Assembly: GCA_964565705.1 (NCBI GenBank)
Contig: CAZMGD010000062.1
Span: forward strand, 1-23,580
DNA from: CAZMGD01 sp964565705
Lineage (GTDB): Bacteria > Actinomycetota > Acidimicrobiia > Acidimicrobiales > Ilumatobacteraceae
Length of the DNA: 23,580 nucleotides
Direction of reading: 5' to 3'
The notes under the pieces are model-generated. The model did no database searches. It was not told where the DNA came from and saw nothing but the letters and a program-made list of their open reading frames with translations. Shown here piece after piece: positions 1 through 9,880 of this stretch. The stretch's first letter is position 1; every line of letters starts with the position of its first letter. The translations under genes were made by a program, and so were the position numbers.

Positions 1-1
1 G

Positions 2-3000
2 GCCGCGAGCGCGGCGGTGAGCGCCTCGGCCCCCGTCGTCATCAACGAGGTGTACGGGGGAGGTGGCAATGCCGGCGCGACCTTCAGCCACGACTTCGTG
101 GAGCTGTACAACAAGGGCGCCACCGCCGTGTCGCTCAGCGGTTGGTCGGTGCAGTACGCCTCGGCTGCTGCCACGAACTGGTCGGGTGTCATCCCGCTGT
201 CGGGGTCGATCGAGCCGGGTGGGTACTACCTCGTACAGGCCGGGACGAACGACGCAACCGTCGGCACCCCGCTGCCAACCCCGAACGCCTCCGGGACGGC
301 GAACTTCAGCGCCAGCAATGGCAACGTCGCCTTGGCCAACAGCGCGTCAGCATTGACGTGCGTGGCAAGCGCCTGCCCCGCTGCGGCACCCGTGATCGAC
401 ATCATCGGGTTCGGTACCGGCGCAGCCTTCGCCGGGGCCGCGGCACCAGCGCCGGGCAATGCCAACTCATTGACCCGCGACGCTGCCCACTCCAACACCG
501 TCAACAACCTCGCCGACTTCGCGCTGCTCAACCCTCCGACTCCGACCGCGGGGTCCGCACCGCCCCCGACAGATCCGGTGGTGGCGACGATCGCGGAGAT
601 CCAGGGCACGGGTACGGCCAGTCCGCTCGCCGGGCAGACCGTCACGACCACCGGTGTCGTCACCGCTGCCTATCCCGTCGGTGGCTTCAACGGCTACGTG
701 ATCCAGACCGAGGGCACCGGCGGGCAGGCCGACATCTCCGGTCGCACCGCGTCCGACGGACTGTTCGTGTTCTCGTCCTCCACGGCCGCTGCGGCGGTCA
801 TCGGCCACAGCGTGACCGTCACCGGCGCCGTGTCGGAGTTCAACGGGCTCACGGAGATCACCGTCACCAGCGCGGCCGACTTCACCGACGGCGGCCCCGC
901 CGACCACCCGCCCACCCCGATCACCGCGCCCTGGCCGACGACGGACGCCGCCAGGGAGACGATCGAGTCGATGCTGTACGCGCCGATCGGCACGTACACC
1001 GTCAGCAACACGTTCACGACCAACCAGTTCGCCGAGGTCGGCCTGGCATTCGGCGACACACCGCTGCGCACACCGACCGATGCCGCCCGGCCGTCCACTC
1101 CCGAGGCCGCTGCCGTGGCCGCCGACAACCTGGCTCGCAAGGTCACGCTCGACGACGGCGCGACCACGAACTACCTGAGCGCCGCCAACCAGGCGCAGAC
1201 TCCGCCGTTCATCTCGCTGTCCGATCCGCTGCGCGTCGGTGCGTCACCCACGTTCGGGGCGAACGTCATCGTCGACTTCCGGAACAACCTCTGGAAGTTC
1301 CAGCCGCTGAGTCAGGTGACCGACGCGACCGATCAGGACTTCGTGTCCTTCACCAACACTCGGACTCCCGGTCCCGACGAGGACGCACTCGGCGACGGCC
1401 CGATCAAGGTCGCCTCGTTCAACGTCTTGAACTACTTCACGACCCTCGGCGCGAACGTCGCCGGCTGCACGTCGTTCAACGATCGAGCCGGCAACCCGAT
1501 CACGGTCAACAACTGCCCCGGCACCGGCCCGCGCGGCGCATGGGACGCGGCGAACCTGGCGCGCCAGCAGGACAAGATCGTCGCCGCGATCAATGCCCTC
1601 GACGCAGACGTCGTCGGCCTCATGGAGATCGAGAACTCGCTCACCGTCAGCGGCACCCCGGACGCGGCGCTGTCGACGCTCGTCGACGCCCTCAACGCCG
1701 ATGTGGGCGCCGAGGTGTGGGCGTACGTGCCGTCCTCGGCTCAGCTGCCGCCGGCATCGGAGATGGACGTCATCTCCAACGCGATCATCTACCGGCCCGC
1801 CACGGTGGCTCGGGTCGGCGACTCGCTCGCGCTCGGCTCGGAGAGCGGCGCCGACCAGGCGTTCGTCAATGCCCGTGAGCCGCTCGGCCAGGTGTTCGAG
1901 CCGGTCGGTGGCGGCGAACCGTTCCTGGCGGTCGTCAACCACTTCAAGTCGAAGGGTTCCGCCGGCCCGTGGCCCGGCGACGCCGACACCGGTGACGGGC
2001 AGGGCGCCTCGAACGAGTCCCGCACGCGCCAGGCCACCGCGCTGCGCGACTGGGTCGCGACGGTGGAGAGCTCGTCGGGCGTCACCGACGTGTTCCTGCT
2101 CGGTGACTTCAACTCCTACACCCACGAGGATCCGCTCCAGATCCTCTACGACGCGGGATACGTCGACCTCAACGAGCACGCCGGGAACACCAAGCAGTCC
2201 TACAACTTCGGTGGCGAGAACGGCTCACTCGACCACATCCTCGCCAACGAGGGCGCCCTCGCCCGGGTGACGGGTTCGGACATCTGGAACGTGAACGCTC
2301 CCGAGTCCATCGCCTTGGAGTACAGCCGGTACAACTATCACGGCACGCTCTTCTATGCGCCGGACGCGTACCGGTCGAGCGACCACGACCCGGTGATCAC
2401 GGCGATCACCGTGGAGCCTGGCGACGAGCCGACGGTCGATATCACGTTGGTGTCGATCAATGATTTCCATGGTCGGATCGATGGGAACACGGTGAAGTGG
2501 GCTGGAACGGTCGAGGGGATCGTTGCGTCTGCGGGTGGTGATGATGTGGCGATCACGGGTGCTGGTGATCTGGTGGGTGCGTCGTTGTTCGCGTCGGCGG
2601 TGGAGCAGGATCAGCCGACGATCGATGTGATGAACGCGATCGGGTTGGATGCGAGCGCGGTCGGTAACCATGAGTTCGACAAGGGTTGGGCGGATCTGCG
2701 TGATCGGATCATCGGTGGTGATGTCGGTGATCCCTCGAACGCGCTGTGGGACTACCTCGGTGCGAACGTGTATGCGAAGGGGACGCAGGATCCGGTGTTG
2801 CCGGAGTACGCGATCATCACGATCAACGGTGTTCGTGTCGGTGTGATCGGCGCGGTGACGGAGGAGACCCCGACGTTGGTGTCGCCTGCGGGGATCACGG
2901 AGCTGGATTTCGGTGATCCGGTCGTGGCGGTGAACCGGGTGGCGGCGGAGTTGAGCGATGGTGATGAGTCCAACGGTGAGGCCGACGTCCTGGTTGCGAC

Positions 3001-6000
3001 GTTCCATGAGGGCGCGCCGAGTGGTTCGGCCACTCTGGAGGAGAACCTGGCGGCGTCGGTGGTGTTCAGCGACATCGTCGAGAACGTGTCGCCCGAGGTG
3101 GATGTGCTGTTCAACGGTCACACGCATCAGGCGTACGTCTATTCGGCGGCGAACCCTGGGGGTGCGGCGGCGAACGGGATGCGGCCGGTGTTGCAGACGG
3201 GTAGCTATGGCGATTTCGTCGGCAAGGTCGTGCTGACGGTCGACACGACGTCCAAGGATGTGGTGTCGTACACGGCGCAGAACGTGGCGCGCTCGACGAC
3301 CGATGATGCGACGTTGATCGAGCAGTTCCCGCAGTTGCAGGAGGTCAAGGACATCGTCGACGCGGCGTTGGCGAACGCGGCCGAGGTCGGCGACATGCCG
3401 GTGGGGTTGGTGTCGGGTGACATCACGACCGCTTACGCGAACGGGTCGTTCGGGCCTGATGGCTATCAGGCGACGCGCAACAGCACGAACCGTGATCAGC
3501 GCAACCTGGAGTCGACGCTCGGTGGTCTCGTCGCCAACGCGTTGCTCGAGACGTTGGAGCCCTTGGGTGTCGATCTCCCGACCGATGCGGGCACGATCGG
3601 TGTTGTCAACCCGGGTGGGCTGCGGGCGGAGTTGTTCTATCCGACGTCGGTGCCGTTGAACGAGGGTGACGGTGTGGTGACCTACGCCGAGGCGAACGGT
3701 GTGTTGCCGTTCGTGAACAACCTGTGGACGACGCACCTGACGGGTGCGCAGGTCGCGACGATGCTGGAGCAGCAGTGGCAGACCGATGCGAGCGGGAACA
3801 CTCCGACGCGGGCGTACTTGCAGTTGGGGTTGTCGGACAACGTGAGCTACACGTTCGATCCGTCGTTGCCTGCGGGTTCGCGGGTGACGTCGATCACGGT
3901 GGATGGCCAGGCGATCGATCCGGTGGCGACGTACAAGATCGCGACGTTCTCGTTCTTGGTCGCCGGTGGTGACAACTTCCGGATCTTCACCGAGGGTACG
4001 GCGGCGGCGGATTCCGGTCTGATCGATCGGGATGCGTGGATCGCCTATCTGCAGGATCGGGCGGATCCGCCAGGGATCGCTCCGGATTACCAGCGGCGGT
4101 CCGCGGCGCTGACCCCGCTGCCCACGACCGTGACGCAGGGTGAGTCGCTCGACACGACGCTGTCGTATCTCGACATGACGAGCCTCGGGACGCCTCAGAA
4201 CACGTCCGTCGACGTGGCGATCGGTGGTGTCTCGCTCGGCTCGGTGCCCGTGACCTACGAGCCCGCGCCGAACGGCAACGCTGCCCCGGCCGTCGGCGTG
4301 AGCGGCACCGCGGTCGTGAACCTCACGGTGCCGCTCACTGCGCCGCTCGGTGAGCAGACGCTGACCTTCACCGTCCAACCGAGCGGCAAGGTCATCGACG
4401 TCGCGATCACCGTGGAGCCTGGCGACGAGCCGACGGTCGATATCACGTTGGTGTCGATCAATGATTTCCATGGTCGGATCGATGGGAACACGGTGAAGTG
4501 GGCTGGAACGGTCGAGGGGATCGTTGCGTCTGCGGGTGGTGATGATGTGGCGATCACGGGTGCTGGTGATCTGGTGGGTGCGTCGTTGTTCGCGTCGGCG
4601 GTGGAGCAGGATCAGCCGACGATCGATGTGATGAACGCGATCGGGTTGGATGCGAGCGCGGTCGGTAACCATGAGTTCGACAAGGGTTGGGCGGATCTGC
4701 GTGATCGGATCATCGGTGGTGATGTCGGTGATCCCTCGAACGCGCTGTGGGACTACCTCGGTGCGAACGTGTATGCGAAGGGGACGCAGGATCCGGTGTT
4801 GCCGGAGTACGCGATCATCACGATCAACGGTGTTCGTGTCGGTGTGATCGGCGCGGTGACGGAGGAGACCCCGACGTTGGTGTCGCCTGCGGGGATCACG
4901 GAGCTGGATTTCGGTGATCCGGTCGTGGCGGTGAACCGGGTGGCGGCGGAGTTGAGCGATGGTGATGAGTCCAACGGTGAGGCCGACGTCCTGGTTGCGA
5001 CGTTCCATGAGGGCGCGCCGAGTGGTTCGGCCACTCTGGAGGAGAACCTGGCGGCGTCGGTGGTGTTCAGCGACATCGTCGAGAACGTGTCGCCCGAGGT
5101 GGATGTGCTGTTCAACGGTCACACGCATCAGGCGTACGTCTATTCGGCGGCGAACCCTGGGGGTGCGGCGGCGAACGGGATGCGGCCGGTGTTGCAGACG
5201 GGTAGCTATGGCGATTTCGTCGGCAAGGTCGTGCTGACGGTCGACACGACGTCCAAGGATGTGGTGTCGTACACGGCGCAGAACGTGGCGCGCTCGACGA
5301 CCGATGATGCGACGTTGATCGAGCAGTTCCCGCAGTTGCAGGAGGTCAAGGACATCGTCGACGCGGCGTTGGCGAACGCGGCCGAGGTCGGCGACATGCC
5401 GGTGGGGTTGGTGTCGGGTGACATCACGACCGCTTACGCGAACGGGTCGTTCGGGCCTGATGGCTATCAGGCGACGCGCAACAGCACGAACCGTGATCAG
5501 CGCAACCTGGAGTCGACGCTCGGTGGTCTCGTCGCCAACGCGTTGCTCGAGACGTTGGAGCCCTTGGGTGTCGATCTCCCGACCGATGCGGGCACGATCG
5601 GTGTTGTCAACCCGGGTGGGCTGCGGGCGGAGTTGTTCTATCCGACGTCGGTGCCGTTGAACGAGGGTGACGGTGTGGTGACCTACGCCGAGGCGAACGG
5701 TGTGTTGCCGTTCGTGAACAACCTGTGGACGACGCACCTGACGGGTGCGCAGGTCGCGACGATGCTGGAGCAGCAGTGGCAGACCGATGCGAGCGGGAAC
5801 ACTCCGACGCGGGCGTACTTGCAGTTGGGGTTGTCGGACAACGTGAGCTACACGTTCGATCCGTCGTTGCCTGCGGGTTCGCGGGTGACGTCGATCACGG
5901 TGGATGGCCAGGCGATCGATCCGGTGGCGACGTACAAGATCGCGACGTTCTCGTTCTTGGTCGCCGGTGGTGACAACTTCCGGATCTTCACCGAGGGTAC

Positions 6001-9000
6001 GGCGGCGGCGGATTCCGGTCTGATCGATCGGGATGCGTGGATCGCCTATCTGCAGGATCGGGCGGATCCGCCAGGGATCGCTCCGGATTACCAGCGGCGG
6101 TCCGCGGCGCTGACCCCGCTGCCCACGACCGTGACGCAGGGTGAGTCGCTCGACACGACGCTGTCGTATCTCGACATGACGAGCCTCGGGACGCCTCAGA
6201 ACACGTCCGTCGACGTGGCGATCGGTGGTGTCTCGCTCGGCTCGGTGCCCGTGACCTACGAGCCCGCGCCGAACGGCAACGCTGCCCCGGCCGTCGGCGT
6301 GAGCGGCACCGCGGTCGTGAACCTCACGGTGCCGCTCACTGCGCCGCTCGGTGAGCAGACGCTGACCTTCACCGTCCAACCGAGCGGCAAGGTCATCGAC
6401 GTCGCGGTGACGGTCGAGGGCGTGCCGGCCCCGGCGATCACGACGCCGATCACCGGGACCACGCTGTCGGTGAGCACGCCGGTCATCGCCGGCACCTCCG
6501 AACCCGGCGTGACCGTCGACCTGTTCGACGGCACGACGCTGCTGGTGACGCTCGATCCTCTCGCCGACGGAAGCTGGACCTACACGCCCACCTCCCCGCT
6601 CGCCGACGGATCGCACACCTTCACCGCAACGGCGACCGACGGCGATGGCAAGGTCAGCGGCCCATCGAACGCAGTGACCGTGACCATCGCTGGCCCGGCG
6701 CCAGGGACGACGAACATCACGTTGATCTCGATCAACGACTTCCACGGCCGCATCGACGGGAACACCGTCAAGTGGGCGGGTACGGTCGAGCAGATCGTGG
6801 CGTCAGCTGGCGGTGGCGATGTGGCGATCACGGGCGCCGGCGACCTGGTCGGCGCCTCGCTGTTCGCGAGCGCCGTGGAGGACGATCAGCCGACGATCGA
6901 CGTGATGAACGCGATCGGGTTGGACGCCAGTGCGGTCGGCAACCACGAGTTCGACAAGGGCTGGCACGACCTGCGTGACCGGATCCTCGGTGGCGACGTG
7001 TACAACCCGTCGAACGCCGACTGGCACTACCTCGGTGCCAACGTCTACGCGAAGGGTACGCAGGATCCCGTCCTGCCGGAGTACGCGATCATCGAGATCG
7101 ACGGCGTGCGGATCGGCGTGATCGGCGCGGTGACCGAGGAGACGCCGACCCTGGTGTCGCCCGGCGGGATCACCGAACTCGACTTCGGTGACCCGGTCGA
7201 GGCGGTGAACCGGGTCGCCGCCGAGCTCAGCGACGGCGACGACGAGAACGGCGAGGCCGATGTCCTGATCGCGACGTTCCACGAGGGCGCCCCGAGCGGT
7301 GCGTCCACCTTGGAGGAGAACCTGGCGGCGTCGGCCGTGTTCACCGACATCGTCGAGAACGTGTCGGCCGACGTGGACGTGCTGTTCAACGGTCACACCC
7401 ACCAGGCATACGTCTACTCGGCGGCGAACCCCGGGGGCTCGGCGACGAACGGGATGCGGCCGGTGCTGCAGACCGGGAGCTACGGCGACTTCGTCGGCAA
7501 GGTCGTGCTGACGGTCGACATCACCTCCAAGGACGTGGTGTCGTACACGGCGCAGAACGTGGCCCGTACCACGACCGATGACGCGACGCTGATCCAGCAG
7601 TTCCCGCAGTTGCAGGACGTGAAGGACATCGTCGACGAGGCCCTGGCCAACGCCGCCGAGGTCGGGAACACCCCGGTCGGGTTGGTGTCTGGTGACATCA
7701 CCACCGCGTACGCCAACGGCTCGTTCGGGCCCACCGGCTATCAGGCGCCTCGGAACAACCTCAACCGCGATCAGCGGAACCTGGAGTCCTCCCTCGGAGG
7801 CCTCGTGGCGAACGCGCTGGTCGAGACGCTGGAGCCGCTCGGCGTGACCCTCCCCACGGATGCCGGCACGATCGGTGTCGTCAACCCGGGTGGTCTGCGG
7901 GCGGAGCTCTTCTACCCGACGTCCACACCGTTGAACGAGGGTGACGGGGTCGTGACCTACGCCGAGGCGAACTCGGTGCTGCCCTTCGTGAACAACCTCT
8001 GGACGACGCACCTGACCGGCGCGCAGGTGAAGACGATGCTGGAGCAGCAGTGGCAGACCGATGCCAGCGGGAACACCCCGACGCGGGCGTACCTGCAGCT
8101 GGGTCTGTCGGACAACGCGGGCTACACGTTCGATCCGTCGTTGCCTGCGGGTTCGCGGGTGACGTCGATCACCGTGGACGGCGAGCCGATCGATCTGGCG
8201 GCGACGTACAAGATCGCGACGTTCTCGTTCCTCGTGACCGGCGGCGACAACTTCCGCGTCTTCACCGAGGGGACGAGCGCCGCCGACTCCGGTCTGATCG
8301 ATCGGGACGCGTGGATCGCCTACTTGCAGGATCGTGCCGATCCGCCGGGGATCGCCCCGGATCACCAGCGGCGGTCAGCGGCGCTGACGCCGATGCCGAC
8401 GACCGTGACGCAGGGTCAGTCGCTCGAGACGACCCTGTCGTACCTCGACATGACCAGCCTCGGCACACCGCAGAACACGACGGTGGACGTGGCGATCGGT
8501 GGCGTCTCACTCGGCTCGGCGCCGGTCACGTTCACCCCAGCCGCCGACGGCAACGGTGCCCCCACGGTCGGCACCAGCGGTACCGCCGCCGTCGCCCTGA
8601 CGGTACCGGCCTCGGTGCCGGCCGGACCTGGCACCCTGACGTTCACGGTCCAGCCGAGCGGCAAGGTGATCAGCGTGCCAGTGACGGTCGAGGCAGGCGA
8701 CGTCGAACCGCCGGATGATGGCAGCGAATCGCTGACCCCCCTCGACCCCAAGCGCATCCTCGACACCCGCACCGGCGGCGTCACCGATGACCACCTGTTC
8801 GAGGGCATCGGCATCCAGGCCGCCGGCTCGACGCTGGAACTGCAGGTCACCGGCCGCGGAGGTATTCCCGCCAACGCCATCGGCGCGGTGCTGAACATCA
8901 CCGCCACGGATGCGACCGGTGTCGGCTACGTCACGGTCTACCCCTGCGGGGCGACCCGGCCCGAGGCGTCGAGCCTCAACTTCGACACGTCCGCGGCGGC

Positions 9001-9868
9001 GCCGAACACCGTGATCGCGGCCATCGGCGGCGGAGGCAAGGTGTGTCTCTACGCGGCCGAGTCGTCCGTGCACCTCATCGCCGACGCCAACGGGTTCGTG
9101 GACGAGAACAGCGACTACCTGCCGTTGAATCCTGCCCGCCTGGCTGACAGCCGCACAGGGACACCCACGATCGACGGCCAGTTCGTCGGTGGTGGACCGC
9201 GCGCCATCGGGTCCGTCTGGACGGTCCAGGTCGCCGGACGAGGGGGTGTGCCCGCCGACGCCGAGATCGCGGCGCTCAACGTGACCACGACCGGAGCAGC
9301 GGACACCGGGTACGTCACTGTGTGGCCCTGCGACGTCCCGCAGCCGATCGCATCCAGCGTGAACTTCGTGGTTGGTCAGAACGTGCCGAACGCGGTCGTC
9401 AGCAAGCTCAGCGCGACCGGCACGGTCTGCCTGTTCGTCGGCCAGTCGAGCACCCACCTGATCGTCGACGTCAACGGCGCGTTCCCGCCGGGCAGCAGCT
9501 ACGGGGCGCTCGTCCCGGCTCGGCTGCTGGAAACCCGCAATGCGCCGACCGTGGACGGCCAGTTCAGCAACGGTGGGGCGCGACAGCCCGACCAGATCCT
9601 CGAGTTGACGGTGGCCGGTCGCGGTGGCGTGCCTTCCGATGCGACTGGCGTCATGCTCAACCTCACGGCGACCGACGCCTCCGGTACCGGGTACGTGACG
9701 GCGTGGCCGTGCGGCGGGACGCCGCCGAACGTGTCGTCGCTCAACTTCGTGGCCACGAACCCGCGGGCGAACGCCTCGTTCATGGCGCTCAGTGGGACCG
9801 GCACGGTGTGCCTCGTGGTGAAGGAGGCGTCGACGCAGCTGATCGTCGACGTCACCGGCTTCGTCTGA
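2..9868 (+). CDS. Giant secreted nuclease / triple 5'-nucleotidase (5' partial)
   Basis: At least 3288 residues; the 5' end is off the window. A GTG at 17 is in frame, but the codons before it read A-A-S-A-A-V-S-A-S-A-P, which looks like the end of a signal peptide, so 17 is probably not the start. Numbering from 17: lamin-tail domain ~1-125; OB-like segment ~190-300; endonuclease/exonuclease/phosphatase domain ~463-795 with MEIEN (E537), GDFNS (D697, N699) and SDHDP (788-792); three calcineurin-type 5'-nucleotidase modules at ~796-1462, 1463-2129 and 2233-2900, each keeping NDFHG, GNHE, NGHTH and NPGGLR; an Ig-like domain ~2130-2232; and three C-terminal repeats from ~2905. The family (ExeM/NucH plus UshA-like) degrades extracellular DNA and strips phosphate from nucleotides; that role here is inferred. 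There is no sortase motif or C-terminal membrane segment. Confidence 0.93.
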   Translation, partial: AASAAVSASAPVVINEVYGGGGNAGATFSHDFVELYNKGATAVSLSGWSVQYASAAATNWSGVIPLSGSIEPGGYYLVQAGTNDATVGTPLPTPNASGTANFSASNGNVALANSASALTCVASACPAAAPVIDIIGFGTGAAFAGAAAPAPGNANSLTRDAAHSNTVNNLADFALLNPPTPTAGSAPPPTDPVVATIAEIQGTGTASPLAGQTVTTTGVVTAAYPVGGFNGYVIQTEGTGGQADISGRTASDGLFVFSSSTAAAAVIGHSVTVTGAVSEFNGLTEITVTSAADFTDGGPADHPPTPITAPWPTTDAARETIESMLYAPIGTYTVSNTFTTNQFAEVGLAFGDTPLRTPTDAARPSTPEAAAVAADNLARKVTLDDGATTNYLSAANQAQTPPFISLSDPLRVGASPTFGANVIVDFRNNLWKFQPLSQVTDATDQDFVSFTNTRTPGPDEDALGDGPIKVASFNVLNYFTTLGANVAGCTSFNDRAGNPITVNNCPGTGPRGAWDAANLARQQDKIVAAINALDADVVGLMEIENSLTVSGTPDAALSTLVDALNADVGAEVWAYVPSSAQLPPASEMDVISNAIIYRPATVARVGDSLALGSESGADQAFVNAREPLGQVFEPVGGGEPFLAVVNHFKSKGSAGPWPGDADTGDGQGASNESRTRQATALRDWVATVESSSGVTDVFLLGDFNSYTHEDPLQILYDAGYVDLNEHAGNTKQSYNFGGENGSLDHILANEGALARVTGSDIWNVNAPESIALEYSRYNYHGTLFYAPDAYRSSDHDPVITAITVEPGDEPTVDITLVSINDFHGRIDGNTVKWAGTVEGIVASAGGDDVAITGAGDLVGASLFASAVEQDQPTIDVMNAIGLDASAVGNHEFDKGWADLRDRIIGGDVGDPSNALWDYLGANVYAKGTQDPVLPEYAIITINGVRVGVIGAVTEETPTLVSPAGITELDFGDPVVAVNRVAAELSDGDESNGEADVLVATFHEGAPSGSATLEENLAASVVFSDIVENVSPEVDVLFNGHTHQAYVYSAANPGGAAANGMRPVLQTGSYGDFVGKVVLTVDTTSKDVVSYTAQNVARSTTDDATLIEQFPQLQEVKDIVDAALANAAEVGDMPVGLVSGDITTAYANGSFGPDGYQATRNSTNRDQRNLESTLGGLVANALLETLEPLGVDLPTDAGTIGVVNPGGLRAELFYPTSVPLNEGDGVVTYAEANGVLPFVNNLWTTHLTGAQVATMLEQQWQTDASGNTPTRAYLQLGLSDNVSYTFDPSLPAGSRVTSITVDGQAIDPVATYKIATFSFLVAGGDNFRIFTEGTAAADSGLIDRDAWIAYLQDRADPPGIAPDYQRRSAALTPLPTTVTQGESLDTTLSYLDMTSLGTPQNTSVDVAIGGVSLGSVPVTYEPAPNGNAAPAVGVSGTAVVNLTVPLTAPLGEQTLTFTVQPSGKVIDVAITVEPGDEPTVDITLVSINDFHGRIDGNTVKWAGTVEGIVASAGGDDVAITGAGDLVGASLFASAVEQDQPTIDVMNAIGLDASAVGNHEFDKGWADLRDRIIGGDVGDPSNALWDYLGANVYAKGTQDPVLPEYAIITINGVRVGVIGAVTEETPTLVSPAGITELDFGDPVVAVNRVAAELSDGDESNGEADVLVATFHEGAPSGSATLEENLAASVVFSDIVENVSPEVDVLFNGHTHQAYVYSAANPGGAAANGMRPVLQTGSYGDFVGKVVLTVDTTSKDVVSYTAQNVARSTTDDATLIEQFPQLQEVKDIVDAALANAAEVGDMPVGLVSGDITTAYANGSFGPDGYQATRNSTNRDQRNLESTLGGLVANALLETLEPLGVDLPTDAGTIGVVNPGGLRAELFYPTSVPLNEGDGVVTYAEANGVLPFVNNLWTTHLTGAQVATMLEQQWQTDASGNTPTRAYLQLGLSDNVSYTFDPSLPAGSRVTSITVDGQAIDPVATYKIATFSFLVAGGDNFRIFTEGTAAADSGLIDRDAWIAYLQDRADPPGIAPDYQRRSAALTPLPTTVTQGESLDTTLSYLDMTSLGTPQNTSVDVAIGGVSLGSVPVTYEPAPNGNAAPAVGVSGTAVVNLTVPLTAPLGEQTLTFTVQPSGKVIDVAVTVEGVPAPAITTPITGTTLSVSTPVIAGTSEPGVTVDLFDGTTLLVTLDPLADGSWTYTPTSPLADGSHTFTATATDGDGKVSGPSNAVTVTIAGPAPGTTNITLISINDFHGRIDGNTVKWAGTVEQIVASAGGGDVAITGAGDLVGASLFASAVEDDQPTIDVMNAIGLDASAVGNHEFDKGWHDLRDRILGGDVYNPSNADWHYLGANVYAKGTQDPVLPEYAIIEIDGVRIGVIGAVTEETPTLVSPGGITELDFGDPVEAVNRVAAELSDGDDENGEADVLIATFHEGAPSGASTLEENLAASAVFTDIVENVSADVDVLFNGHTHQAYVYSAANPGGSATNGMRPVLQTGSYGDFVGKVVLTVDITSKDVVSYTAQNVARTTTDDATLIQQFPQLQDVKDIVDEALANAAEVGNTPVGLVSGDITTAYANGSFGPTGYQAPRNNLNRDQRNLESSLGGLVANALVETLEPLGVTLPTDAGTIGVVNPGGLRAELFYPTSTPLNEGDGVVTYAEANSVLPFVNNLWTTHLTGAQVKTMLEQQWQTDASGNTPTRAYLQLGLSDNAGYTFDPSLPAGSRVTSITVDGEPIDLAATYKIATFSFLVTGGDNFRVFTEGTSAADSGLIDRDAWIAYLQDRADPPGIAPDHQRRSAALTPMPTTVTQGQSLETTLSYLDMTSLGTPQNTTVDVAIGGVSLGSAPVTFTPAADGNGAPTVGTSGTAAVALTVPASVPAGPGTLTFTVQPSGKVISVPVTVEAGDVEPPDDGSESLTPLDPKRILDTRTGGVTDDHLFEGIGIQAAGSTLELQVTGRGGIPANAIGAVLNITATDATGVGYVTVYPCGATRPEASSLNFDTSAAAPNTVIAAIGGGGKVCLYAAESSVHLIADANGFVDENSDYLPLNPARLADSRTGTPTIDGQFVGGGPRAIGSVWTVQVAGRGGVPADAEIAALNVTTTGAADTGYVTVWPCDVPQPIASSVNFVVGQNVPNAVVSKLSATGTVCLFVGQSSTHLIVDVNGAFPPGSSYGALVPARLLETRNAPTVDGQFSNGGARQPDQILELTVAGRGGVPSDATGVMLNLTATDASGTGYVTAWPCGGTPPNVSSLNFVATNPRANASFMALSGTGTVCLVVKEASTQLIVDVTGFV
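2402..4402 (+). repeat. 2001-bp tandem repeat, copy 1 (5'-nucleotidase module 1)
   Basis: This is the first of two head-to-tail units inside the giant secreted protein. The unit is exactly 667 codons, so the frame is kept. It runs from the linker A-I-T-V-E-P-G-D-E-P through a whole calcineurin-type phosphatase plus 5'-nucleotidase C-terminal domain to K-V-I-D-V. The left edge is sharp: position 2401 (g) already differs from its counterpart at 4402 (c). Confidence 0.95.
4403..6403 (+). repeat. 2001-bp tandem repeat, copy 2 (5'-nucleotidase module 2)
   Basis: Second copy, directly abutting the first. No base difference was seen in the stretches compared by eye, and the translations agree throughout. 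Identity runs three bases further (gcg at 6404-6406) and breaks at 6407 (g versus a at 4406), where the sequence enters the Ig-like linker. The exactness implies a recent duplication, ongoing gene conversion, or an assembly error. Confidence 0.95.
6716..8690 (+). repeat. Diverged third copy of the 5'-nucleotidase module
   Basis: Same module as the 2001-bp units, with roughly nine in ten residues identical over the first 230 residues checked by eye. It is clearly diverged at DNA level and mostly uses C-ending codons where copies 1 and 2 use T- or G-ending ones. The metal and catalytic motifs NDFHG, GNHE and NGHTH are all present, so it is probably active. Confidence 0.9.
8731..9865 (+). repeat. 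Three ~128-residue C-terminal repeats of the giant protein
   Basis: Three degenerate protein repeats start near 8731, 9115 and 9498. Each opens with a P-x-R-(I/L)-L/A-D/E-(T/S)-R pattern, continues with V-x-GRGG(I/V)P and a G-Y-V-T-x-(Y/W)-P-C segment, and closes with V-C-L and a (H/Q)-L-I-x-D-(A/V)-x-G-F pattern. Similar repeats are common at the C-termini of secreted actinobacterial proteins; a surface or ligand-binding role is a guess. The conserved Cys pair (PC and VCL) in each repeat suggests a disulfide. Confidence 0.8.
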
Positions 9869-9880
9869 TCGCTTGTCAAC

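Noticed and set aside
17..19. GTG at 17 as the true start of the giant secreted protein
   Set aside because: The in-frame codons before it encode signal-peptide-like residues and no ribosome site is visible, so the gene is taken as continuing upstream of the window.
2225..6745. Open reading frame of about 1500 codons on the - strand, antisense to the giant gene
   Set aside because: The translation is Arg/His/Asp-rich with no recognisable domain. The frame is long because a 2001-bp (667-codon) open stretch is duplicated, and stop codons are rare in high-GC antisense frames.
6803..8365. Open frame of 520 codons on the - strand opposite module 3
   Set aside because: Same low-complexity antisense composition as the frame opposite modules 1 and 2, so it is a shadow of the same coding sequence.
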